DNA of 64,000 nt, from NCBI RefSeq assembly GCF_014205255.1, contig NZ_JACHNE010000001.1, positions 6,634,001-6,698,000 on the forward strand, read 5' to 3'. The translations under genes were made by a program, and so were the position numbers. The stretch is from Streptomyces caelestis. GTDB lineage: Bacteria; Actinomycetota; Actinomycetes; Streptomycetales; Streptomycetaceae. The notes beneath the pieces are model-generated. The model was not told where the DNA came from, ran no database searches, and saw nothing but the letters and a program-made list of their open reading frames with translations. This document shows positions 10,448 through 19,500 of the stretch, piece by piece. The stretch's first letter is position 1; each line of letters starts with the position of its first letter.

Positions 10448-11965
10448 ATGTCTGGCACCCCCGGGTCACTGCACATCCGGCTCCTCGTCCGCGTCGGTGC
10501 CGTCCTCGCCGCCGTCTGTGCCGCGATGGCGCTCGCCGGCGTCCTCGCCCAGCGGGCGTATCTGCTGGACCGTCTGGACTGCCGGGTCATGGACGCCGCC
10601 GAACACGGTCTGGCCCGGGCCTCGCTGCGGCCGGACGACAGCCGGGACCTCACGTTCCTCGGCGTCACCGGGCACCCCGACGGGCTGCTCGCCGCCCGGC
10701 TGGACGCGCACGGCACGGTCACGGCCGGGGCGGTGACCGGCCCGGACGCCCCACCGCGCGCCCTGACCCCCGGCCAGGGCACCGCCCTGCGCGGCATCGC
10801 CCCCGACGGCACGTCCCACACCCGCACCGTCCCCGGCCTCGGCACCTACCGGGTCACGGGGCTGGAGGCGAGCGGCGTCCGTGTCCTCGCCGGACTGCCC
10901 CTGGAGGACGTACAGGAGATGACGCACCGCTTGGCCGTGGTCGAGGCGGTCGTCGCAGCGGTCGGGCTCGCCGTCGCGGGCTGCGCCTGTGCCGTGGTCG
11001 TACGGCGGCAGCTGCGTCTCCTCGGCCGGGTCGCCGCCACCGCCGCCGAGGTCGCCCGGGCGCCGCTCGGCCGCGGCCCGCTCGGCGGGCTGCCCCGAGT
11101 GTCCGAGGCGGACACCGGCCCCGGCAGCGAGGCAGGGCAGGTCGCCGCCGCGCTCAACCGCCTGATCGACCATGCCGAGCATGCCCAAGCCGAACGCCGC
11201 CGGAGCGAGGAGCGGCTGCGCCGCGGTGAGGAGCGCATGCGCCGCTTTCTGGCCGACGCCGGCCACGAGCTCCGTACACCGCTGGCGTCCATCGTCGGCT
11301 ACGCCGAACTCATGAACCGCGGGACCGGCCCGGTCGAGCAGACGCCGGCCTGGCGCCGGGTCGCCGCCGAGTCGGCGCGCATGACGGTCCTGGTCGAGGA
11401 CCTCCTGCTGCTGGCCCGGCTGGACGAGGGCCGCCCCCCGCCGTCCGCCGAGGTGGACCTGGCGGCGCTGGTCGCCGAGGCCGTGTGGCAGGCAGGGGCG
11501 GCGGACGCGGAGCACACCTGGCGACTGGCGCTGCGCCTCGACGCGCCGGCGCTGGTCACCGGCGACGAGCCGGCCCTTCGCAAGGCCGTGGCGAACCTCC
11601 TCGCCAACGCCTGTGCGCACACCCCGCCCGGCACCACGGTCGTGGCCGCGGTGGAGTCCACCGCGGCTCGCCGCGTCGTCCGCGTCCGCGACGACGGCCC
11701 CGGCGTCCCGCCGCTCCTCCTCGCCACAATCTTCGACCGCTTCACCCGCGCCGACGCCTCCCGCTCGCGCAGCGGCCCGCAGGCCGCGGGATCCGGTCTC
11801 GGACTGGCCGTCGTCGAGGCGATCGCGTCCGCACACGGCGGGCACGCGCGGGTGCGCAGCGCACCGGGGCACACCGAGTTCACCCTGGACCTTCCTCCCG
11901 CCGAGGCGACGGAGGGTGAACCGCCCGTGCCGGCCGAGGCGTTGGTGCTCTCCGAGCGGCGGTGA
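10448..11965 (+). CDS. Orphan membrane sensor histidine kinase
   Basis: 505 aa. Membrane segments lie near residues 10-32 and 162-183 and enclose an extracytoplasmic sensor of about 130 residues. A HAMP-like linker follows, then the H-box FLADAGHELRTPLASIVGY, N box ALRKAVANLLANACAHTP, G1 VRDDGPGVPP and G2 GSGLGLAVVEAIASAHGG. All key kinase residues are present, so it should autophosphorylate. No response regulator gene is adjacent on either side, so the partner is encoded elsewhere or was lost. The ATG at 10448 has AGGA seven bases upstream. Its end lies 8 bp from the convergent binding-protein gene. Confidence 0.92.
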   Translation: MSGTPGSLHIRLLVRVGAVLAAVCAAMALAGVLAQRAYLLDRLDCRVMDAAEHGLARASLRPDDSRDLTFLGVTGHPDGLLAARLDAHGTVTAGAVTGPDAPPRALTPGQGTALRGIAPDGTSHTRTVPGLGTYRVTGLEASGVRVLAGLPLEDVQEMTHRLAVVEAVVAAVGLAVAGCACAVVVRRQLRLLGRVAATAAEVARAPLGRGPLGGLPRVSEADTGPGSEAGQVAAALNRLIDHAEHAQAERRRSEERLRRGEERMRRFLADAGHELRTPLASIVGYAELMNRGTGPVEQTPAWRRVAAESARMTVLVEDLLLLARLDEGRPPPSAEVDLAALVAEAVWQAGAADAEHTWRLALRLDAPALVTGDEPALRKAVANLLANACAHTPPGTTVVAAVESTAARRVVRVRDDGPGVPPLLLATIFDRFTRADASRSRSGPQAAGSGLGLAVVEAIASAHGGHARVRSAPGHTEFTLDLPPAEATEGEPPVPAEALVLSERR

Positions 11966-11973
11966 CCGCCGGG

Positions 11974-13326
11974 TCACCCGCCCCGGTACTTCGCGGCCGC
12001 CGCCTGAGCGAGGTCCTGCGACTTGTCCAGGGCCGTGTCCACCGACTGGTGCCCGGCGATGGCCGCGGCGATCTGCTCGGAGACCGCCGTACCGAGCACG
12101 GCGAACTCGGGAATGCCCAGGAAGCCGATGCCGGTGTAGGGGCGGGGGGCGACGCCGGGGTTCTTCGGGTCGGCGGAATCGGTCGCCGCCGTGTACTCCT
12201 GCCGGTACCAGGCGGCGGCCGCCTGCTGGTACTCGGGGTTGGCGTAGAGCGACCTGCGGTTCCCGGCGGGCGCCGCGGTCCAGCCCACCTCCTGCCCGAC
12301 CAGCTCCTGGTACTCCTTGGAGGAGGCCCAGGAGATGAACTCCCAGGCGGCGTCCTTGTGGTCGGAGGCCTGCTGGATGCCCCAGGCCCAGGTCCACAGC
12401 CAGCCGGCCTTCTCGGTCCGGTCGTGCGGGGCCGGGACGTAGCCGACCTTGCCCTTGACCGAGGAACCGTCGGCCTCGATCGACGAGGCCAGCGACGTGG
12501 CGTCGTACATCATGGCGCACTTTCCGGCGACGAACCTGTCGAGGATCTCCAGCACGCCCATCCGTTCGGCGCCGGGCTGGCCGTGGGAGCGGAGCAGGTC
12601 GACGTAGAAGCCGACGGCCCTCTTGAACTCGGGTGAGGTCAGGCGCGCGTTCCAGTCCATGTCGTACCAGGCGCCGCCGAAGGTGTTGACGACCGTGTTG
12701 ATCGGAGCGAGGTTCTGGCCCCAGCCGGGCAGGCCGCGCAGGCAGATGCCGCTCGCGCCGTCGGTGCCGTCGACCTGGGCGGCGAGGTCGGCGACCTGCT
12801 GCCAGGTCGGGTTCGGCGGCATGGTCAGCCCGTCCTTGCGGAAGAGGTCCTTGCGGTACATCAGGAAGGAACCCTCGCCGTAGAACGGCTCGGCGTAGAG
12901 CCTGCCGTCCTCGCCGGTCAGCGAGGACGCCAGGTTGGGGAAGACGTCGTCCTGGTCGAAGTCCTTGTCCGCCTTCACATAGGAGTCCAGCGGGGCGAGC
13001 CAGCCGTTGTCCGAGTAGATCGGCACCTCGTACGCGCTCACGCTGGCCACGTCGTAGGTGCCGGCCTGGGTCGCGAACTCGCGGTTCATCCGCTCCCGCG
13101 TCTCGTTCTCCGGCAGCACGGTGTAGTCGACCGTGATGCCGGTCTCCGCGGTGAAGTACTTCTTGGTGAGTTTCTTGAGGGTCTGCACCTGGGGCACGTC
13201 CGTGGCGAGCACACTGAGGTCGGCCTGCTCGCCGCCGGGCGGGTCCGTGTCACCGCATCCGGCGAGGACCAGGCCTGCGACGGCCGTGGCGGCCACGGCG
13301 GCCCGGGCGAGGCGGCTGCGTTTCAT
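11974..13326 (-). CDS. CUT1-type sugar/polyol-binding lipoprotein
   Basis: 450 aa family-1 extracellular solute-binding protein. The signal peptide MKRSRLARAAVAATAVAG ends in lipobox LAGC, so it is a lipoprotein. The body resembles the sorbitol/mannitol-binding group (GTYDVASVSAYEVPIYSDNGWLAPLD; WAWGIQQASDHKDAAWEFISWASS). ATG 13326 is chosen because it opens the signal peptide and has GGAG nearby; upstream ATGs lack a site. It is last in a leftward series after a CUT2 (xylFGH-like) system, 62 bp after the permease. No CUT1 permeases are adjacent, so it either uses remote permeases or is an orphan receptor. Confidence 0.88.
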   Translation of the reverse strand: MKRSRLARAAVAATAVAGLVLAGCGDTDPPGGEQADLSVLATDVPQVQTLKKLTKKYFTAETGITVDYTVLPENETRERMNREFATQAGTYDVASVSAYEVPIYSDNGWLAPLDSYVKADKDFDQDDVFPNLASSLTGEDGRLYAEPFYGEGSFLMYRKDLFRKDGLTMPPNPTWQQVADLAAQVDGTDGASGICLRGLPGWGQNLAPINTVVNTFGGAWYDMDWNARLTSPEFKRAVGFYVDLLRSHGQPGAERMGVLEILDRFVAGKCAMMYDATSLASSIEADGSSVKGKVGYVPAPHDRTEKAGWLWTWAWGIQQASDHKDAAWEFISWASSKEYQELVGQEVGWTAAPAGNRRSLYANPEYQQAAAAWYRQEYTAATDSADPKNPGVAPRPYTGIGFLGIPEFAVLGTAVSEQIAAAIAGHQSVDTALDKSQDLAQAAAAKYRGG

Positions 13327-13388
13327 GGCACTCCGGACCCTACCCATTTTCGCCATTTCTTAGGCATTCCCGGATGAAAGGCCATAGC

Positions 13389-14684
13389 TCAGGGGCGGCC
13401 CCGCCGGGCCGACGCGCGTCTGGAGAGCGCGTCGGCCGCGACGGCGGCCAGCAGCACCCCACCCGTGATCATGAACTGCACGGCGTCCTCCACCCCCAGC
13501 AGCCCCATGCCCGAGGCGATCGACTGGATGACCAGCACACCGAGCAGCACGGACCAGGGCGAGCCACGCCCGCCGAACAGGCTCGTACCGCCGATGACGG
13601 CCGCGGCGATCGCGTTGATCAGCAGCATCCCGGAACCGGCGGCACGGGCCGTCGTGGGGCTCGCCGAGGTCAGGCCCGAGGCCACGAACAGCCCGCCGAT
13701 CGCGGCCAGCGTCCCCGACACCATGAACATCGCGACCCGTACCCGCTCCACGGCGATGCCCGCCCGCCGCGCCGCCTCGACCCCGCCGCCGAGCGCGTAC
13801 ACCCGCCGCCCGTAGCGGGTGCGGCGCAGCACGTAGTCCGAGACCACGAGGACCACCAGGAAGATCAGCAGCGCGAGCGGCAACCCCTGGAACCGGTTGA
13901 GCGTGTGGGCCGCGGCGAAGGTGAGCACCGCGAGGACACCGGTGCGCAGCCAGATCTCGCCCGTCGGCCGGTACGGCATCCCGGCGGCCCGGTGCCGGGC
14001 GCGCTTGCGGTGGGCGGCCAGGAAGTACCCGGCCGTGCCGAGCGCCGCCACCGCGTAGGCCACCACGTCGTCATCGAAGTGCCGGCTGGTCAGGGAGGCG
14101 ACCAGGCCCTCCTCGTCGATGTTGATCGTGCCGCTCGCGCCCAGCAGGTCGAGCGTCAGGCCGTTCCAGATCAGCAGCCCCGCGAGGGTCACGACGAACG
14201 CGGGCACGCCGAGCCGGGCGAAGAAGAACCCGTGGAAGGCGCCCACCGCCATCCCCGCGGCGACCGCCACGATCACGGCGAGCCACTCCGGCATCCCGTG
14301 GTTCACGTTCAGCACGGCGAACGCGGCCCCCGCCAGGCCGCTGACCGAGCCGACCGACAGATCGATCTCCCGGATCAGCAGCACGAACACGATGCCGACG
14401 GCGACCAGACCGGTCCCGACGATGTCCACGCTGAGGTTGGACAGGTTGCGCGGCGAGAGGAACTTGTCGTCCAGCACCTGGAAGACGATCCAGATCACGA
14501 TCAGCCCGGCGACCACCAGGAGCGGCCCGCGCTCGCCGTCCCGGACAGTGCCGCGCATCTCCAGGGCGTAGCCGCGCAGACTGCCGGGCCAGGCGCGGGT
14601 GCGGAGCCCGCGGCCGGGTGCCACCGGCCCCGCGCCGCCGCCCGGCCCGGCCGGTCCGCCCCGCCGTGGCCCGGCCCCGGTCAC
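13389..14684 (-). CDS. XylH-like sugar ABC transporter permease (second copy)
   Basis: 431 aa CUT2 (BPD_transp_2) permease with about ten membrane segments. The hallmark IREIDLSVGSVSGLAGAAFAVLN and the C-terminal AAVIGGTSLFGGRGSPW are present. It is clearly paralogous to the permease at 42610-43902. GTG 14684 overlaps the ATPase stop by 4 bp (GTGA) and has AGGAG eight bases upstream, so the longer upstream frame is rejected. It carries a proline/glycine-rich cytosolic N-terminus of about 40 residues. Forms the pore with the upstream ATPase; substrate is probably a pentose or another monosaccharide. Confidence 0.93.
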   Translation of the reverse strand: MTGAGPRRGGPAGPGGGAGPVAPGRGLRTRAWPGSLRGYALEMRGTVRDGERGPLLVVAGLIVIWIVFQVLDDKFLSPRNLSNLSVDIVGTGLVAVGIVFVLLIREIDLSVGSVSGLAGAAFAVLNVNHGMPEWLAVIVAVAAGMAVGAFHGFFFARLGVPAFVVTLAGLLIWNGLTLDLLGASGTINIDEEGLVASLTSRHFDDDVVAYAVAALGTAGYFLAAHRKRARHRAAGMPYRPTGEIWLRTGVLAVLTFAAAHTLNRFQGLPLALLIFLVVLVVSDYVLRRTRYGRRVYALGGGVEAARRAGIAVERVRVAMFMVSGTLAAIGGLFVASGLTSASPTTARAAGSGMLLINAIAAAVIGGTSLFGGRGSPWSVLLGVLVIQSIASGMGLLGVEDAVQFMITGGVLLAAVAADALSRRASARRGRP

Positions 14685-15460
14685 GGCCACGCCTCCTCGT
14701 CGCCCTTCGTGCGATGCGCCACGGCGTTGTCCGCCGCACCGGTGACGGAGGACATGATCTGCTCCTGCGTCACGGTGCTCACGTCGAACAGACCGTTGTT
14801 GCGGCCCAGCCGCAGCACGGCGACCCGGTCCGCGACGGCCTTGATGTCGCCCATGTTGTGACTGATGAGGATGATCGCCATACCGCGGTCGCGCACCTCC
14901 TCGATGAGGTCGAGCAGATGGCTGGTCTGCTCGACCCCCAGGGCGGCGGTGGGCTCGTCGAGCAGCAGGACCTTGGGCGCGCCCATGAGAGAGCGGGAGA
15001 TCGCGACGGCCTGCCGCTGCCCGGCGGACAGCGCCGCGACCGGCACGCGCACGTCGGGGATACGGATCGACAGGGTCCGCATCAGGTCGCGGGAACGGCG
15101 CTCCATCTCCACCTCGTCGAGGATGCCCACCCGGTCGATCTCCCGGCCGAGGAAGAGATTGCCGACGACGTCCAGGTTGTCGCACATGGCGAGGTCCTGG
15201 TACACGGTCGCGATGCCCAGGGCGTGGGCGTCGTGCGGGCGTTTGATCTGCACGAGGCGCCCCTCCCACTCGATGACGCCCCGGTCGGCGGGGCTGACGC
15301 CCGAGATCACCTTGATCAGCGTGGACTTGCCGGCGCCGTTGTCGCCCGCCAGGGCCACGACCTCACCGGCCCGGACCTGGAGGTCGACGTCCACGAGCGC
15401 CTGCACGCCGCCGAACCGCTTGGAGATGCCGCGCAACGCCAGTACGGGTGGACGGGCCAC
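14681..15460 (-). CDS. XylG-like sugar ABC ATPase (second copy)
   Basis: 259 aa, a single ATPase domain. Walker A is GDNGAGKST, the signature is LSAGQ instead of the usual LSGGQ, Walker B is VLLLDEPTAAL, and the switch His is in ISHNMGD. E. coli CUT2 ATPases have two fused domains of about 500 aa. This short form, as in the paralog at 41831-42613, must work as a homodimer. GTG start with GGAGG nine bases upstream, 6 bp after the binding-protein gene, and overlapping the permease gene by 4 bp. Confidence 0.93.
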   Translation of the reverse strand: MARPPVLALRGISKRFGGVQALVDVDLQVRAGEVVALAGDNGAGKSTLIKVISGVSPADRGVIEWEGRLVQIKRPHDAHALGIATVYQDLAMCDNLDVVGNLFLGREIDRVGILDEVEMERRSRDLMRTLSIRIPDVRVPVAALSAGQRQAVAISRSLMGAPKVLLLDEPTAALGVEQTSHLLDLIEEVRDRGMAIILISHNMGDIKAVADRVAVLRLGRNNGLFDVSTVTQEQIMSSVTGAADNAVAHRTKGDEEAWP

Positions 15461-15466
15461 GGGGGA

Positions 15467-16555
15467 TCACCTCCCTCCCCGGGTGAGCCCGATCCGGTCG
15501 CAGGCCGACCGGAGCTTCGGGGTGCAGATCTGGTCGATCGTGTAGACGCCGTCCCGGACGAGCGTCCGCCCGATGGTCTCGGCCGTCACGGAGACCGGGT
15601 CGAGCAGCACCGCCGGGACGTCCCGGGTGGTGGGGCTGTCCACGGTCGACGTGACGAGGGCGTCGAGGTCGTTGCCGCGCGCCAGGGCGACGGCCATGGC
15701 GGAGGCCGCCTCGGTCTCCTGCCGGAAGGGTTTGTAGACGGTCATGTACTGCTCGCCCTTGACGATGCGCCGCACGGCGTCGAGGTCGGCGTCCTGGCCG
15801 GTGACCGGGGGCAGCGGCGAGACACGGGCGCTCTTGAGCGCCGCGATGACGCCGGCGGCGATCGAGTCGTTGGCCGCGAGCACCCCGTCGATCTGGTTGG
15901 GGCCGAGGGCGCTGATCGCGGCGGACATGTGGTCGTGCGCGTTCTCCGTGCGCCAGCCGAGGGTGTTGTACGACTTGAGGATCCGCACCCTGTCCTGCAG
16001 CACGGACCGGGCGCCGCCCTCGTACCAGGCGGCGTTGGGGCTGGAGGGGTCGCCGTTCACCATGACGACGCCGCCGCCGGCCTTGGCACCCATGCTCTGC
16101 AACAGCGCCTCGCCCTGGAGTCTGCCGACCCGGCCGCCGTCGAAACTGACGAAACCCGAGATCGGGCCCTCGGCGAGCCGGTCGTAGGCGATGACGGGGA
16201 TGCCCGCGCGGTCTGCCGCGCGGACCGAGGAGCGCAGCGCCTTGGGGTCGACGACGTCCAGGATCAGCGCGGACACACCCCGGGTGATCATGGAGTTCAT
16301 CTGCTGCCGCTGGCTCGCCGCGTCGTTCTCCGCGTTGGCGTACACGACCCGGCAGTCCGGGCACAGCTCCTTCACCCGCTTCTCGATGAGAGGCTTGTCG
16401 GACTGCTCCCAGCGGGGCACGGCACGGCTCGGCAGCAGCAGCCCTACAGTGAACCCGCCCTCGCCTTGCCCGCCGTCCTCGGTACAGCCGGCCAGGGCCG
16501 CCACCATGACAGCCGCGACGAGCCCGGCACCCACCCGCCACCTCCGGCCCCTCAT
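15467..16555 (-). CDS. XylF-like sugar-binding lipoprotein (second copy)
   Basis: 362 aa periplasmic-binding fold of the CUT2/ribose-xylose type. The signal peptide ends with lipobox LAGC, followed by a linker and then FTVGLLLPS. Motifs shared with XylF at 40503-41615 include VVYANAENDA, AYDRLAEGP, VTGQDADLDAVRRIVKGEQYMTVYKP and the C-terminal CDRIGL. The two are paralogs and probably bind related sugars. ATG 16555 overlaps the stop of the phosphatase gene (ATGA), so the transporter is translationally coupled to a signalling protein. Confidence 0.92.
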   Translation of the reverse strand: MRGRRWRVGAGLVAAVMVAALAGCTEDGGQGEGGFTVGLLLPSRAVPRWEQSDKPLIEKRVKELCPDCRVVYANAENDAASQRQQMNSMITRGVSALILDVVDPKALRSSVRAADRAGIPVIAYDRLAEGPISGFVSFDGGRVGRLQGEALLQSMGAKAGGGVVMVNGDPSSPNAAWYEGGARSVLQDRVRILKSYNTLGWRTENAHDHMSAAISALGPNQIDGVLAANDSIAAGVIAALKSARVSPLPPVTGQDADLDAVRRIVKGEQYMTVYKPFRQETEAASAMAVALARGNDLDALVTSTVDSPTTRDVPAVLLDPVSVTAETIGRTLVRDGVYTIDQICTPKLRSACDRIGLTRGGR

Positions 16556-19500
16556 CCCGGACCTCCCTCCTGGCCGCGGCCTTTCCCCCGAGGGGTGCTC
16601 CGGTCGGGGGCCCGGTCGCCGTCGGGGTCCGGGGTTCGGCTTTCGCTCGCGTCCGGGGTTCGGCCTTCGCCTGCGTCCGGGGTGCGGCTTGCGCTCGCGC
16701 CCGGGGGTGGGTCCTTGCCCGCGTCCGGGACTCGGCCCTCGTTCGGGGTCGGGTTCCGGTTCCCGTTCCGGCTGCGGAGCTGGTCGCGGTCCCGGTGTCG
16801 GCGCGAGGCTCCGCCTTCGGTCCCGTCGGGGGGCCGCTCCTCGCCCGGGTTCGGGGTCGGGTGCGGGTTCCCGTTCCACAGCCGGGACTGATCGCGGCCC
16901 CGGTTCCGGCGCGAGGCACGGCCTCCGCTCACGTCCGTGGCTCGGTCCTTGCCCGCCTCCGGGTTCCCGCCCTGGGGCGGGGACTGATCGAGGCCCCGGT
17001 TCCGGCGCGAGGCACGGCCTCCGCTTCGGTCGCGGTTGCGGCCGATGCCCCAGCCCCGGTTGCGGCCGATGCCCCAGCCCCGGTCCCGGCCGGGCTCCCG
17101 TTCCTCCGTCGGCTCGGCCCACGGTTCCGCTTCCGGTACCGGCTCCGCTTCCGGCTCCCCGTCCGCCTCCTCCTCCCGGCGTGACACGACGATCTCGCTC
17201 CACACCTGCTTGCCGCCGCCGACCGGCACCGAGCCCCAGGCCGCCGACAGCGCCTCGACCAGGAACAGCCCCCGGCCGCCGGTCGACTCCCAGTCCACGA
17301 CCACCGGCTTGGCCGGCGCCCGCGGCGAGGAGTCGCTCACCGTCACCCGCAGCCGGTCCGCGGCCAGGGTCAGGTCCAGCCGCAGCGCGCCCTGCGTGTG
17401 CACCAGCGCGTTCGTGACCAGTTCGGACACCACCAGGAGCACGGTGTCGGCCTCGGCCACGACGTCCCACGAACGCAGCGTGCGCGCGCTGAACCGGCGC
17501 GCGTGCATGACCGCGTCCGGCAGCCGCCACACCACCCAGCCCGCCCGCACCGGCCGCACCCGCATCCCGTCGTAGCGCAGCAGCAGCAACGCCACGTCGT
17601 CCTCCCGGCGGCCGGCCTCGCCGAGCAGGTCGTCGGCCATCCGCCCCGGGTCGGAGGGATCGGCCGCGGAGAGCGCCTCGCCCAGGATCCGCATGCCCTC
17701 GTCCACGTCCAGTTCGGCCGACTCGACCAGGCCGTCCGTCACCAGCGCGAGCACCGAGCCGGGCGCCAGCGCCATCGCCGTCAGCGGGAACTCCGCGTCC
17801 TCCAGCACGCCCAGCGGCAGCCCGCCCTCGACCGCGATCTCCTCCGTACCGCCGTCGGGATGACGCACCAGCGGGTACAGGTGCCCGGCCCGTACGAACA
17901 GCGCGTTGCCCTCCTCCATGTCCAGCTCGACGTAGCAGCACGTGGCGAACAGGTCGGTCTCCATGCCGACGAGCAGCCGGTTGGCGTGCGAGACGACCAC
18001 GTCCGGCGGATGCCCCTCCACGGCGTAGGCCCGGACCGCCGTGCGCATCTGGCCCATGATCGTCGCGGCTCCGGCGCTGTGGCCCTGCACATCACCGATG
18101 ACCAGGGCCACCTTCCCCTCCGACAGTGCGATCACGTCGTACCAGTCGCCGCCCACCTGGAGTCCGCGCCGGGCGGGCAGATAGCGGGCCACGGCGGTGC
18201 CCCCGGGCAACGCGGGCAGACGGCGCGGCAGCAGGCTGCGCTGGAGCATCGTCGCGAGTTCCTGCTCGGCGTCGTAGGCGTGCGCGCGGATCAGGGCCTG
18301 CCCGACCAGCCCCGCGGTCGCCGTCAGCAGGGCCCGTTCCTCGGGCGCGAACTCGTGCGGCGTGTCCCAGCCGACCAGGCACACCCCGGCCACCCTGCCC
18401 TTGGCCGGCAGCGGCAGGACCGCGAGCCCGCCGGGGCCGATCCCCGCGAGCCCCGGTTCCAGCACGGCACCCGCCGGCCACAGGCTCATCCGCCCGTCCC
18501 GCAGCGCCGCCTGGAGCGTGGGCAGGGCGGTGACCGGCGCGTCGGGCCACTCCGAGCGCCACTCGGAACGCCACAGCTCCGGCCAGGCACCGGCACCCGG
18601 CGGATCGAGCACGGTGACCGCCAGCCGGTCCTCCAGCAGCTCGGCGAGCGCCACCCGGTCGGCACCCAGCGGCTCGCGCAGCGCGGCGACCACCACACGG
18701 CTGACGTCCCGGACCGTCGTGGCGTCGTCGAGCGCGGCCGTCAGCCACTGGATCCGGGCGACGTCGCTGGCGCTGCGGCGCAGCACGGGAGCCGCGGTCA
18801 CCACGCCCAGCACCCGCTCCGGGGCGCCGTCGGGCCCTTTCAGCACGCGGCAGCTCAGGCGCAGCCAGCACAGTTCACCGGTGGCCCGGCGGGTACGGAA
18901 GTCCAGTTCCCGGCGCCCGGGGGTCTGGGGGGACGGTTCGAGGACCGACAACAGGGCGGGGACGTCCTCCGGGACGCTGTACGAGAGCAGCGTGTCGGTC
19001 TTGCCGTCGAAGCCGCCCTCGGGGATGCCGACCAGTTCGAGCAGGGCCGGGTCGGTCTCGACCAGCCCGGTGCCGGGTGCGAGGGCGAAGGAACCGACCC
19101 CCAGCGCACGCAGGGCGGAATCGAGCAGGGGCGAGGGGGCGGACCGGTCGGCCTCCCCCCGCAGCCGCCCGGCGACCGCCTCGGCATACCGCTCCAGGAA
19201 CTCCCGCTGCTCGGCCCCGAACCCCTCCCCGCCCTCTCCCGCCACGACCAGGCATCCCAGCCACCCGCCGGCGGCCCCCAGGGGCACCGCCCCGAGCGGC
19301 GCACCGGCGACTCCGCCGACCTGCCGGCCCGCGAGCCACAGCGGCCGCCCATTGCGAAAGGCCTCGACCACGGCAGGCCCACTGTCTCCCGACGCCGCCG
19401 CGTAGCCCGGCGCCGGGGCGGGCGAGGTGCCCCCGCCGTGCCGCACACGACTCGGCAGCCCGTACCGCGCCGGCTCGGCACCGGCCGCCTCCACCAGCCG

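Noticed and set aside
14685..15269. Longer permease start for the second XylH-like protein
   Set aside because: The extension lies over the ATPase gene and is low-complexity; GTG 14684 overlaps the ATPase stop with a good ribosome site.
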